Positions 15,668 to 24,681 of a stretch of 64,000 bases of DNA are shown piece after piece. This DNA comes from Nocardia vulneris (GTDB taxonomy: Bacteria > Actinomycetota > Actinomycetes > Mycobacteriales > Mycobacteriaceae): NCBI RefSeq assembly GCF_001613425.1, contig NZ_BDCI01000013.1, positions 1-64,000 of the forward strand. Direction: 5' to 3'. The notes under the pieces were generated by a model. It was given only the letters and a program-made list of their open reading frames with translations. It had not been told where the DNA came from and did not search any database. The stretch's first letter is position 1. Every line of letters starts with the position of its first letter. The position numbers were made by a program, and so were the translations under genes.

Positions 15668-18600
15668 TCCGTATCGCTCCTCGCCATGCGCTGTTCCTCC
15701 TGCGCGATCTGTTCTGCCAACCGGGCGCCGAGACCGCGCAGCGTCAGCCCGATCGCGGCCAGCACCGACAGCTGTGTCCCGAGCACCTTCACCACCCGGG
15801 CGCCGAATTCCATGCCCATCAACGAGTCCATGCCGAGGTCGGGCAGCGGGGTGTCCAGGTCCACCGTGTCCGCGCCCACCCCGAGCACCACGGCGAGCTG
15901 CTCGACGAGCAGATACGCCACCACTTCGCCGCGTTGTTCCGCGCCGAGCTCCAGGATCTCGGCACGCAGCGCGCCGACCCCTGATGTGCCGCCCGCGGCG
16001 GTGACCAGCTCGGCGAATCGCGGGGTGCGCGCGGACGGACGATGCACGGTGGCCCACTGCGCCCAGTCCACGTCGATCAGCGCGAGCTGCGGGAGGCCGA
16101 GGCGCAGGCAGTCGTGCAGCTGTTCGGTCGCGGTGTCCATCGCCACCGACCGGTAGCCGGTGAGTTCGGCGTAGCGGGTGATCGCCTCGTAGTCGGCCAT
16201 GCCGCCGCCCGCCATGAAGCCCCAGTTCACCGCCAGCGCCGCCGCACCGCGGGCCCGCCGCGCGCCTGCCAGCGCGTCCAGCACCGAATTGGCTGCGGCA
16301 TAACCGGATTGCGGACTGATGCCGACGATGCTGCTGGCCGAGGAGAACAGCACGAAGTAGTCCAGGTCGATCCCGGCCGCGGTGAGCGCGCCGTCCAGGT
16401 GCAGCGCGCCGGCCACCTTCGGCGCGAAGACGGCGTCGAGCGAGGCCAAGGTGACCTGGGTGATCTCCAGGTTGTTGACCACCCCCGCGGCATGGAAGAC
16501 ACCGCGCAACGGATGCGCGGCAGGGCTGCTGCGCTCGATCAAGGCGGCTACGGCCGCGTAATCGGCTACATCCACCCGTTCTTCCACCACCGTGACACCG
16601 GCGGCGGCGAACTCCGCCAGCGCGTCGCAGGCGGCCGGGGTGCTCGCTCCGCCGCGGCCGACGAGCACCAGCCGGCGCGCGCCCGTGCGTACCAGCCAGC
16701 GGGCGGTGGCGAGACCGAACGCGCCGAAGCCGCCGGTCACCAGGTACGTGGCGGTCGCATCGATGGACACCTCGGGCACTTTCGGCCGCACCATGGGCCG
16801 TTGCGCGCGCAGGTCCAGCACGATCCGCCCGATCTGGGCGGAGCGCACGACGGATTCGAAGGCCTGGGCCACCTCGTCCGGCCCGAACGCGGTGTAGGGC
16901 AACGCCTTGTAGATCTCCGTGTCGAGGGCATGGATGACCCGCTCGGACGTGGTGCGCACCAGTTCCGGGCGGTGCGCGAGGGCGCGGTCGACGTCGACGG
17001 CGAAGAACGACACATTGCGGTCGAACGGCCGCAGATCGAGCGCGCCGCCGGTGTAGATATCGGCCTTGCCGAGTTCGATGATCCGGCCGAATTCGCCGAC
17101 CACGCGCAGGTTTTGGTGCAGGATCTCGCCCGGGGCGGAGCTGTACACCACGTCGACGCCGCGACCGCCGGTCAGTCGCAGTACGTCCTCGACGAAATCG
17201 ACCGACCGGGAGTCGAAGACGTCCTGCGCGCCCATGGCACCGGCCACGGCGCGCCGCTCGGCGGTGCTTGCGGTGGCGAGCACGCGCGCGCCCATCCGTC
17301 GCGCGACCTGTACCGCCGCCATGCCCATGCCGCCGGCCGCGCCGTGCACGAGCACCGTCTCGCCCGGGCGCAACCTGGCCAGTTCACCCAGCGTGAATTC
17401 GGCGGTGAGCAGCGGCAATGCGGAGCTGCAGTGGCAGGGGTCGAATTCCTTGTCGCGATTGATGTCCATGCGCTGCGTCGCGCCGTCGTCGGGGCGGATG
17501 GTGAGGTAGCGGGTCAGCATGCCGCGGCTGCACAGCGACATCAGGTCGCCGGGCACGACCTCGGTGACGCCGGGACCGACCCGGACCACCTCGCCCGCGC
17601 CCTCCATCCCTACCTCGACGCCGAAATACGTTCCGGCCAGCTCCTTTTCGGTCAGTACGCCGAGAATCTTGAGCGGATCCTTGTAGTTCAAGCCGACGGC
17701 GTCCACCCGGATCTCCACCTCGCCGGGACCGGGCGCGACCCGCTCGACCGCGCGCCAGGACAGTTCCGACAGCAGCCGGGAGCGCGGGATCTCCAGGCGG
17801 AAGGAGGATTCCGGGTCGAGCGGGCGGGCGACGTCCCAGGTCGCCAGCTGGTCGCGCAGGGTGTGGCGCAGGTGCATGGCCCAGCACGCACCCGCGCGCA
17901 GGGCGACCTCGTCGGCGCGGGCCGCGAGCGGGTCACCGGCGAAGACCTGCGCGATGACCTCGCTCGCCGGGGTCTGCGCCGCGGCGTCCACCAGCCGCCA
18001 CTGCGCCTGGGGCAGCTCGTTGAGCAGGGTGCGCCGCGCACCGGTCAGGGCCGCGTGCGGAAGGTTCGCGTGCCGGTCCACCGGTAGGCAGAACGCATGC
18101 TCGGTCACCACGATGGCGCGCAGTTCCGGTGGGGCGTCGGTGTTCTCGGCGAACAACCGGCTGATCGCCTGGGCGGCCAGGACGAGTGCGTAGACGTTGT
18201 GCACGGGGTCGAGTTCCGAATTCGCCACCAGCACTACGCGGCTCTGCGCGACGCCGGGACGCTCGTGCGCCGCCCGCAGCAGATCGAGCAGCCGATCCGC
18301 CGCGGTCTCGTCCTCGGTGCCGAGGGTGCACAGGTCGCTCGAGCTGCGCACGGCGGCCAGCTCTTTGGCGCGCTGGGAAACTGTGCTGCCCAGGCTGAGC
18401 ACCAGCAGGTACTCGGCGTCGGTACCGGTGTCGGTATCGACGCCGGTGTCGTCCACGATCGACCAGACCGGCTCGTAGAACACCTGGTCCAACTGTTCGA
18501 CCCGGTCCTGCCGGGCCGAGATCCGCGCGAACCGCACCCCCGCCAGGCTCAGCGCGACCCGGCCCGTCGCGTCGGCGAGATGGATATCGGCGCGCAGCGG

Positions 18601-21600
18601 ATCGTCCGGGGCGCGCGAAACCCGTACCCGCACTTCGTCGTCCGGCAGCGGCGCGGACCAGCGGACCGACGCGACGGCGGCGGGCACGACGACCACGGGC
18701 GCGTCCCCGGCCGATCGCGCGGACAGCGCGGCGAAGCACTGCAGGGCGGCGTCGATGACGGCCGGATGCACCAGGTGCGGCAGCGCCGGGATCGAAACCT
18801 GCGGCAGGACCGTGAGATCGAGCCGCGCCAGCACGCCGTCCACACCGACGTGCGCGGAGCGCACCAGACGGAACGACGGCCCGTACGCGAGGCCGTGCTC
18901 GGCCAGTCCCGCGTAGAGCAGGTCGACGGGTATGTCGACGACGTCGGCCGGTGCCGCGACGTCGACGGTCCGCGGTGTCCCGTCCGCCTCGACCAGCCGG
19001 CCGACAGCGTTGACGGTCCAGGTGGTGTCCGCCGCGGCGCGGGAGCGGACGGTGAACCGATGGGTGGTCTCCTCGACCGTCAGCCGCACGACGGGCACGT
19101 CGTGCGCGTCCACGATCAGCGGTGCGGCGAACTCGACCCCCTCCAGGCCGAACGAGGTGCGGCCGGTGCGCACCGCGACGGCGCTCAGCGCGGCATCCAG
19201 GTACGCGGCCCCGGGCAGCACCACCGAGCCCTCGACCACGTGGTCACGCAGCCACGGCAGGGTGGTGACCGACAGCTGTACTTCCCATTCCGGCGCCGAC
19301 GCGCCGGTGCGCTCGCCCAGCATCGCGTATCCCGCGGTGGCGCCGAAGCGGTCGTGTCGCGTCGCGGGATCCTCGGTCCACAGCGTGCGGCGCTGCCACG
19401 GATACCTCGGCAGATCCAGGTGCTCGACGGGCATATCCGCGGCACCCGGTGCGCGCGAAACATCCGATACACCGGCGCGATACAGGTCGCCGACCACGCG
19501 ACGCAGACTGTCCACGTCCGCGCGGTCGCGCGACAACGTGCTGAGCGCCGCGCCGGACAGGCCGCGTTGGGTGAGCGCCTCGCGAATATTGCCGCGCAGC
19601 ACCGGGTGCGGTCCGATCTCGAGGAACACCGGATTGCCCGCCTCGAGCAAACCGCCGATGGCGGCCGCGAAGCGCACCGGTTCGCGCACGTTACGGCACC
19701 AGTACTCGCGACCCCACGCCGTGCCCGCCAGCTCCGTGCCGGTCACGGTGGACCACAGCGGGATTCGGGTCGCGGTCGGGCGCAGCCCGGCGAGGACGGA
19801 CCGGAGTTCGTCCAGAATCGGGTCCATGAGATGGCTGTGGTACGGCACCTCCACCCGCAGTGGCTTCGCGAAAACATCTGCGGCGGTGAGGCTTTCCTGC
19901 AGCTGCGCCAGTACGCCGAGATCGCCCGCCAGGGTGACCGCGGTCGCGGAGTTGACCGCGGCCACGCAGACCCCGTCGAGGTCTTCGATCCGGCGCAGCA
20001 CCGCTTCCTCGGGCAGTCCCACGGCGAGCATGCCGCCGCGACCCGCCGTGGTCGCCTGCAGCCGCGACCGGTGGTAGCTGACCAGCAGCGCGTCGTGCAG
20101 CGACAACGCACCGGAGACGTAGGCGGCGCTCACCTCGCCGACGCTGTGGCCCACCACCGCGCGGGGGCGGATGCCGAGTTCGGCCAGTTCCGCAGTGAGC
20201 GCGGCCTGCACCAGGAAGTTCGCGGGTTGCGCGAAGGCGGTACCGGTGATCCGCGAATCCGCCTCGTCGCGTAGCAGTTCCGCGACGATCGACCATTCGG
20301 CCATCGGCCGGAACACCGCGTCGATCTCGTGTGCGACCGCGGCGAACCGGCCACCGGCCCGCAGCAGGCCGCGGCCCATGCCCCACCACTGCGGCCCCAT
20401 GCCGCTGTAGACGAAGACCGGGTCGGTGCCGAGATCGGCCGGCGCCCGGCTCACGGTCTGCCCACCGCCGCTCGCGAATTCGGTCAGCTGGGCCCGCAGA
20501 TCGGCGCCGTCGCGATAGGCGAACGCGACGCGCAGCGGGTGGTGGGCTCGTCGCGCCCACGCCGCCTCGGTGAGCAGTGCGGTGGCGGTGGTCTCGGCGA
20601 GTGCACCGATCGATCCGGCCAGCTCGCGTAGCGCCGTTTCGTTGCGGGCGGACAGCGACAGGACCGGAACCGGTTGTGGTCGTGCGTATTTCGTCGGTAA
20701 CGGAGCTGGGGCCTGTTCGAGGACGGCGTGGGCGTTGGTGCCGCCGTAGCCGAAGCTGTTGACCGCGACGACGGCCCGCCCGTCGATGCGTGGCAGCGGC
20801 GCGGGTTCGAGCGGCACCCGCAGGCGCAGTTCGTCGAATCTGATCTCCGGATTGGGTGTGTCCAGCCGGAATTGGGGCGCGATGGTCGCGTGGTGCAGGG
20901 TCAGGGCGGCTTTGATGACACCGGCGACGCCCGCGGCCGCCTCGGTATGACCGATGTTGTTCTTGACCGAGCCGACCGCCAGCGCGTCCGACCGGCCCGC
21001 GACGGCGCCGTAAACGGTACCGAGAGCGTTCATTTCGAGCGGATCACCGACGGCGGTGCCGGTGCCGTGCGCTTCCACGTAGCCGATCTGATGCGGTTCG
21101 ACTTCCGCGAGGCGGTGCACCCGCCGCGCAAGTGTCTGCTGCGCCCGCGGATTGGGCACCGGGATGGCCAGGGTGCGTCCGTCCTGGTTCACGCCGCTGC
21201 CGCGCACGACCGCGTAGACGCGGTCGCCGTCGCGCAGCGCGACGTCGAGCGGTTTGAGCAGGATCGCCCCGGCGCCCTCACCACGCCCGTAGCCGTCGGC
21301 GGCCGCGTCGAAGGTCTTGCACCGGCCGTCGACGGAGAGGAAGCGGCCCTTGCACATCGAGATGTACGCCTCCGGGCGCAGCATCGCGTTCGCCCCGCCG
21401 ACCAGCGCGGCCATGCACTCGCCCGCCTCCAGCGCGAGCACCGCCTGGTGCAGCGCGACCAGCGAGGACGAGCAGGCGGTGTCGATGGTGAGGGTGGGGC
21501 CGAGCAGGTCGAGCAGAAAGGCGATGCGGGCCGACAGCAGGGTGTGCGACGCGCTCGTGGGGCTGTGGCTGTTGATCGCGGCGCGGGCCAGTGCTCCGCT

Positions 21601-21996
21601 GCGCACCAGCGCGTTGTCGTTCATGAACCCGCCGACGAAGACGCCGACCTCGCGTCCGCTCACCCGGCCCGCCATGCCCGCGTCGTCGAGCGCCTCCCAG
21701 GCCACCTCGAGCAGCAGCCGCTGCTGGGGGTCCATGATGGCCGCCTCGCGCGGCGAGATGCCGAAGAAGTCGGCGTCGAAGTCCCACAGCGACCGGGTCA
21801 GGAATCCGCCGTGCCGCACATACATCCGGCCGGGGGCAGCCGGGTCCGGGTCGTAGAACTTGGCCAGGCTCCACCGGTCCGGCGGCACCTCGATGATCCC
21901 ATCGCCTTTGTGCAGGACCAGATCCCAGAAACTGGCCGGGTCGTCGATTCCCCCGGGGAATCGGCACCCTATGCCGACTATTGCTATAGCAGACAT
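15664..21996 (-). CDS. Highly reducing type I polyketide synthase, KS-AT-DH-ER-KR-ACP
   Basis: 2110 residues from ATG 21996, preceded by AAGGA 7 nt upstream. KS (1-430): C175 in DTACSSS, H310 in EAHGTGT, H350 in NIGHTEAAAG. AT (525-860): S618 in GHSVGE; the specificity motif reads YHSH (719-722), neither the HAFH of typical malonyl nor the YASH of methylmalonyl domains. DH (885-1160): H919 in HVVEGSVVLP, D1082 in HPAVIDAALQ. A pseudo-KR/linker region follows, then ER (about 1395-1720, LVHGAAGGMGMAA) and KR (about 1750-1960, VTGGFGAFG, Tyr in SGYAAANS). ACP with S2058 in LGMDSLMG. No methyltransferase and no thioesterase. All reductive domains look intact, so an iterative enzyme making a saturated or partly saturated chain is inferred. 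It is first in the operon. Confidence 0.92.
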   Translation of the reverse strand: MSAIAIVGIGCRFPGGIDDPASFWDLVLHKGDGIIEVPPDRWSLAKFYDPDPAAPGRMYVRHGGFLTRSLWDFDADFFGISPREAAIMDPQQRLLLEVAWEALDDAGMAGRVSGREVGVFVGGFMNDNALVRSGALARAAINSHSPTSASHTLLSARIAFLLDLLGPTLTIDTACSSSLVALHQAVLALEAGECMAALVGGANAMLRPEAYISMCKGRFLSVDGRCKTFDAAADGYGRGEGAGAILLKPLDVALRDGDRVYAVVRGSGVNQDGRTLAIPVPNPRAQQTLARRVHRLAEVEPHQIGYVEAHGTGTAVGDPLEMNALGTVYGAVAGRSDALAVGSVKNNIGHTEAAAGVAGVIKAALTLHHATIAPQFRLDTPNPEIRFDELRLRVPLEPAPLPRIDGRAVVAVNSFGYGGTNAHAVLEQAPAPLPTKYARPQPVPVLSLSARNETALRELAGSIGALAETTATALLTEAAWARRAHHPLRVAFAYRDGADLRAQLTEFASGGGQTVSRAPADLGTDPVFVYSGMGPQWWGMGRGLLRAGGRFAAVAHEIDAVFRPMAEWSIVAELLRDEADSRITGTAFAQPANFLVQAALTAELAELGIRPRAVVGHSVGEVSAAYVSGALSLHDALLVSYHRSRLQATTAGRGGMLAVGLPEEAVLRRIEDLDGVCVAAVNSATAVTLAGDLGVLAQLQESLTAADVFAKPLRVEVPYHSHLMDPILDELRSVLAGLRPTATRIPLWSTVTGTELAGTAWGREYWCRNVREPVRFAAAIGGLLEAGNPVFLEIGPHPVLRGNIREALTQRGLSGAALSTLSRDRADVDSLRRVVGDLYRAGVSDVSRAPGAADMPVEHLDLPRYPWQRRTLWTEDPATRHDRFGATAGYAMLGERTGASAPEWEVQLSVTTLPWLRDHVVEGSVVLPGAAYLDAALSAVAVRTGRTSFGLEGVEFAAPLIVDAHDVPVVRLTVEETTHRFTVRSRAAADTTWTVNAVGRLVEADGTPRTVDVAAPADVVDIPVDLLYAGLAEHGLAYGPSFRLVRSAHVGVDGVLARLDLTVLPQVSIPALPHLVHPAVIDAALQCFAALSARSAGDAPVVVVPAAVASVRWSAPLPDDEVRVRVSRAPDDPLRADIHLADATGRVALSLAGVRFARISARQDRVEQLDQVFYEPVWSIVDDTGVDTDTGTDAEYLLVLSLGSTVSQRAKELAAVRSSSDLCTLGTEDETAADRLLDLLRAAHERPGVAQSRVVLVANSELDPVHNVYALVLAAQAISRLFAENTDAPPELRAIVVTEHAFCLPVDRHANLPHAALTGARRTLLNELPQAQWRLVDAAAQTPASEVIAQVFAGDPLAARADEVALRAGACWAMHLRHTLRDQLATWDVARPLDPESSFRLEIPRSRLLSELSWRAVERVAPGPGEVEIRVDAVGLNYKDPLKILGVLTEKELAGTYFGVEVGMEGAGEVVRVGPGVTEVVPGDLMSLCSRGMLTRYLTIRPDDGATQRMDINRDKEFDPCHCSSALPLLTAEFTLGELARLRPGETVLVHGAAGGMGMAAVQVARRMGARVLATASTAERRAVAGAMGAQDVFDSRSVDFVEDVLRLTGGRGVDVVYSSAPGEILHQNLRVVGEFGRIIELGKADIYTGGALDLRPFDRNVSFFAVDVDRALAHRPELVRTTSERVIHALDTEIYKALPYTAFGPDEVAQAFESVVRSAQIGRIVLDLRAQRPMVRPKVPEVSIDATATYLVTGGFGAFGLATARWLVRTGARRLVLVGRGGASTPAACDALAEFAAAGVTVVEERVDVADYAAVAALIERSSPAAHPLRGVFHAAGVVNNLEITQVTLASLDAVFAPKVAGALHLDGALTAAGIDLDYFVLFSSASSIVGISPQSGYAAANSVLDALAGARRARGAAALAVNWGFMAGGGMADYEAITRYAELTGYRSVAMDTATEQLHDCLRLGLPQLALIDVDWAQWATVHRPSARTPRFAELVTAAGGTSGVGALRAEILELGAEQRGEVVAYLLVEQLAVVLGVGADTVDLDTPLPDLGMDSLMGMEFGARVVKVLGTQLSVLAAIGLTLRGLGARLAEQIAQEEQRMARSDTE

Positions 21997-22453
21997 GCAA
22001 AAGTCCTTGGCTGTCGCGACTTCGAATTCCGCGCAGCGGACCGGCAATTTCTCGGTCGTGCCGCCGAAACGTTGTGAAAGACACCGGAATAATGCGCCCG
22101 CCGAGCGTGGTAATCAGCCGCGTCGTCCGGTGTGAAGGTGGTTCCGTGGTAGGAGTGCTGTGTCCAACCATGGTAGGAGAGTCGCTCGGCGACGGTCAAC
22201 AAGTAGTCGCGGGCAGTCGCGAAATGCCTTGTCATGGACCCGAAATGGTGCCACATGACCTGTATGACGCCATTATTCTGCTGTTATTACAGGGTTATGC
22301 CGGAGCGCTCCGCGGACATGACGATGTTATCGGAGCGAATGACGTTGTTATGGCCGACATTCGGCGGCGAAGAATACGTAAACGATTGCCCACAGGTCGA
22401 ATTGGATGGCTATGCTGAGGGCGCGAATCAGAGTCGGCGAAAGGCGTTGCGTC
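21997..22453. promoter_or_regulatory. AT-rich divergent control region of the PKS operon and the SnoaL-like gene
   Basis: About 450 bp, much more AT-rich than its surroundings, especially 22240-22400. Near the PKS: direct repeats TGGTAGGAG at 22147-22155 and 22171-22179, 24 bp apart. Near the SnoaL-like gene: TGTTAT or GGTTAT at 22282, 22293, 22325 and 22346, spaced 11, 32 and 21 bp; the last two sit in the larger repeat ATGACGATGTTATCG / ATGACGTTGTTATGG. Spacings near multiples of one helical turn suggest an activator binding one face of the DNA. A 90-codon leftward frame (21984-22256) crosses the region but has no coding character. Confidence 0.55.
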
Positions 22454-23002
22454 ATGGATCCGTACCGCACCGGGGAGTTCCGCGTCGAGCCCGAGGCCGA
22501 GACGATCGCGAGCGCGGCCTGGCTGGCCGAGTTCACGCAGGGCTACATCGCGGGCTGGAACGGCGGTGACAGCGCCGCGGTCGGGAAGTGCGCCACGGAG
22601 GACACCGTCTGGTACGACCCGTCGCTCGGCCGGCGCGCAGCCGGTCGCACCGCGGTCGAGGAATTCGTCGCGGACACGGTGCGATCGTTCCCGGATGTGG
22701 CCTATACCAATCCTTTTCCGCCGGTGCTCGCCGCGGACGGCAAACTGGCGGTGGTGCCGTGGCGGATGACCGGCACCCACCTCGGTCCGATCGAGCCGCC
22801 CGGGTTCGCCGCCACCGGCAAGAAGATCGATCTGCTGGTGGTCGACCTCTGGCAGTTCCGGGCGGGGCTCATCTGGCGCAGTCAGTCGAGCTGGGATCTC
22901 ACCGAAATGTTGTTGCAGCTCGGGCTGATGCCGCCCCGGGGCAGCACCGCCGAACGCGCGATGGCCCGCGCGCAGCGGGTACGGTCCCGGCTGCCGTTCT
23001 GA
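22454..23002 (+). CDS. SnoaL/NTF2-like protein
   Basis: 182 residues from ATG 22454. The N-terminal helix FTQGYIAGWNGGDSAAV, then DTVWYDPSLGRRAAGRTAVEEFVADTVRSFPDV and the strand pattern MTGTHLGPIEPPGFAATGKKIDLLVVDLWQF, are the standard SnoaL/ester-cyclase layout. In polyketide pathways SnoaL members catalyse aldol cyclisation, but many act elsewhere or bind ligands. It is divergent from the PKS and shares its control region, so a role in the same pathway is likely though not proven. The conserved acidic residue needed for cyclase activity cannot be assigned with confidence. Confidence 0.78.
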   Translation: MDPYRTGEFRVEPEAETIASAAWLAEFTQGYIAGWNGGDSAAVGKCATEDTVWYDPSLGRRAAGRTAVEEFVADTVRSFPDVAYTNPFPPVLAADGKLAVVPWRMTGTHLGPIEPPGFAATGKKIDLLVVDLWQFRAGLIWRSQSSWDLTEMLLQLGLMPPRGSTAERAMARAQRVRSRLPF

Positions 23003-23017
23003 GCGGCCGGGCGCCGT

Positions 23018-23746
23018 TCAGTCGACCGCGGTGAACCGTTCCATCGCCTCGATCACCGAGCGCCCGATCTCGTCCAGCTGCGCGCCCATGCCGATGAGCA
23101 AGTTCATGATCGCGGGCACCAGTACCTCGAGCAGCCCCTCGTCGCCGAGGTGTCCGGCCATTTCCAGCTGGACGAAGCCGAACAGGCCCATCCACAGCTG
23201 CGCGGCGGCGGAGCGCACATCGGGGGTGTCGATCAGGTGGGCCTCGTGTGCCCGGCGCACCGTGTCGACCACGTGATCGAACGTCTCCTGATAGTGCTCG
23301 AACTCCGAATCGTTCTCGGCGACAAGTACATTGCCGCGATTTATGGTCATATCGATGCGCTGCGACCCGGTGCCGAACATCAGTTGGAACAGTTCGGGCC
23401 TGCGCTGTGCCTCGTCCCGGAAGACCAGTCCGAGCACCAGCAGATCCGTGATCGGATCGTCGGTCATATCGAATTCGTCCATCCGAGCGCCGAGCAGCGC
23501 GAAACCCGCCGACCCTGCCGCGCGGATGAGCCCGGCCATGCCGCCGAAGTTGGAGTACACCGCCATCGTCGAGACGCCGCACATGCTGGATACCCGGCGC
23601 ACGGTCAGCGCGTGCAGACCCTGGGTGGACACCACCTCGACGGTTGCGTCGATGAGCCGATCGCGCAGCGCGGTGGTGAGCGGATCCGGTGAATGATCCA
23701 GCGGCGTGGCGAGTTCCGCAGTCCCTGCGGGTATACGTTCGTTCAT
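23018..23746 (-). CDS. TetR-family regulator near the PKS cluster
   Basis: 242 residues from ATG 23746 (MNERIPAG). After ~30 flexible residues, HTH at about 35-80: RLIDATVEVVSTQGLHALTVR and RVSSMCGVSTMAVYSNFGG. The C-terminal domain includes VFRDEAQRRPELFQLMFG and QLWMGLFGFVQLEMAGHL, as in TetR_C domains of the mycobacterial type. Its 3' end is 16 bp from the end of the SnoaL-like gene (convergent). As the only regulator gene on this side of the PKS cluster it is a candidate pathway regulator, but its own promoter region does not share the PKS repeats. Confidence 0.85.
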   Translation of the reverse strand: MNERIPAGTAELATPLDHSPDPLTTALRDRLIDATVEVVSTQGLHALTVRRVSSMCGVSTMAVYSNFGGMAGLIRAAGSAGFALLGARMDEFDMTDDPITDLLVLGLVFRDEAQRRPELFQLMFGTGSQRIDMTINRGNVLVAENDSEFEHYQETFDHVVDTVRRAHEAHLIDTPDVRSAAAQLWMGLFGFVQLEMAGHLGDEGLLEVLVPAIMNLLIGMGAQLDEIGRSVIEAMERFTAVD

Positions 23747-24243
23747 CGCATCCGTTCGTGGCCGCGGGCGGGACTGGGCAGACAGTGGCGGCAGCAAGTC
23801 CGGACCGAACGGTGACGGTGCGTGGTTGCCGGAATGTCGAACGAGATTCGCTGTCGGATTACTCGCCCGCTGGGGCGAGAAGTCGTCGTTCGCGCACGGA
23901 AATTTCCGAGCACAGTGCGAGTTACGGGAAAGGGGGAGAGCTGCGGTGGCAGGTTTCGCGGGGGATCGGCACCCGGTGGAGCGCCTTTCGGAACCCGAGG
24001 ATCGGCACTGAATCTCTAGGTGACAAAGTGTAACATCAACCTGAGCTATCCGAGATGCTTTGTGTCATTCCGTATTTCGTGGATAGTTTGCCGAATGGTT
24101 TGTGAGGCTTGACAATGGTGCGTTCCGGCGGGGCGTGGCACGTCACAGCTTCCTGCCCGAATTGTCGGCCTCTGCGTCGCGGGCATTCCGCATATCATCT
24201 GCTGTTCGTGCATCGGGGTCGGCTGCTCGCCGATAGTGCGCGC
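23747..24243. other. Intergenic region without a gene
   Basis: No credible coding frame on either strand. From about 24010 it becomes AT-rich. TGACAAAG...ACATC (24020-24036) and GATGCTTTGTGTCA (24053-24066) form an imperfect inverted repeat, a possible operator. The flanking genes are both leftward, so part of this region is the promoter of the TetR gene at 23018. Confidence 0.5.
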
Positions 24244-24645
24244 CTACAGCACCGCCTGCGTTTGCGTCACCTTGGCGACGAGTTTTCCGGCGTCGTCGCG
24301 TATTTCGGTTTCGACGACAATGAACGAGCGGCCCGCGTGCAGCGGCGTGGCCGAGGCGGTGGCATAGCCGGAGCGGACCGCGCGCAGGAAGTTCGTCTTG
24401 GATTCGACGGTGGTCGTGCCCTGCTTGCCCTCGGGCAGGTTCAGATAGGCGCACACCGCACCCGTCGCGTCGGCCAGCGACATCAACACCCCGCCGTGCA
24501 CGACACCGCCCAGGGTGCACAGCGATTCGTCCCAGGCGAGACGGCTGCGCACCAGGGCGGGACCGTGCTCGAGCACCTCGATGCCGAGCCGCTCGGTGAA
24601 CGGCATGGTCTGGTGGAAGAGCATGGTGCCCGTCTCGTCGATCAT
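24244..24645 (-). CDS. PaaI-type hotdog-fold thioesterase
   Basis: 133 residues, usual for PaaI/DUF4442-like acyl-CoA thioesterases. The hotdog helix motif GGVVHGGVLMSLADATGAVCAYLNL is present; its GG-x-x-HGG signature and the following Asp are the catalytic surface in this group. TVESKTNFLRAV and GRSFIVVETEIRD provide the sheet. It hydrolyses acyl-CoA or other acyl thioesters. It could service the nearby PKS as a trans-acting editing enzyme but lies beyond the TetR gene, so that is speculative. Confidence 0.85.
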   Translation of the reverse strand: MIDETGTMLFHQTMPFTERLGIEVLEHGPALVRSRLAWDESLCTLGGVVHGGVLMSLADATGAVCAYLNLPEGKQGTTTVESKTNFLRAVRSGYATASATPLHAGRSFIVVETEIRDDAGKLVAKVTQTQAVL

Positions 24646-24681
24646 GGTGACGATCCTGCCCGAGGGGCGGGACCGAGTCGA

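Noticed and set aside
16042..20274. Two rightward open frames of 681 and 725 codons inside the PKS
   Set aside because: They lie antisense to KR/ER/DH/AT coding sequence and read as Arg/Gly/Asp-rich low-information protein, the usual shadow of high-GC genes.
21984..22256. 90-codon leftward frame overlapping the PKS start
   Set aside because: Crosses the AT-rich control region, has no Shine-Dalgarno and no recognisable domain.
8852..23002. Enediyne biosynthetic cluster
   Set aside because: UnbU, UnbV and DUF1702 suggest it, but the PKS has AT and ER domains and lacks PKSE architecture, and no enediyne thioesterase is present. The accessory genes are kept as a separate finding.
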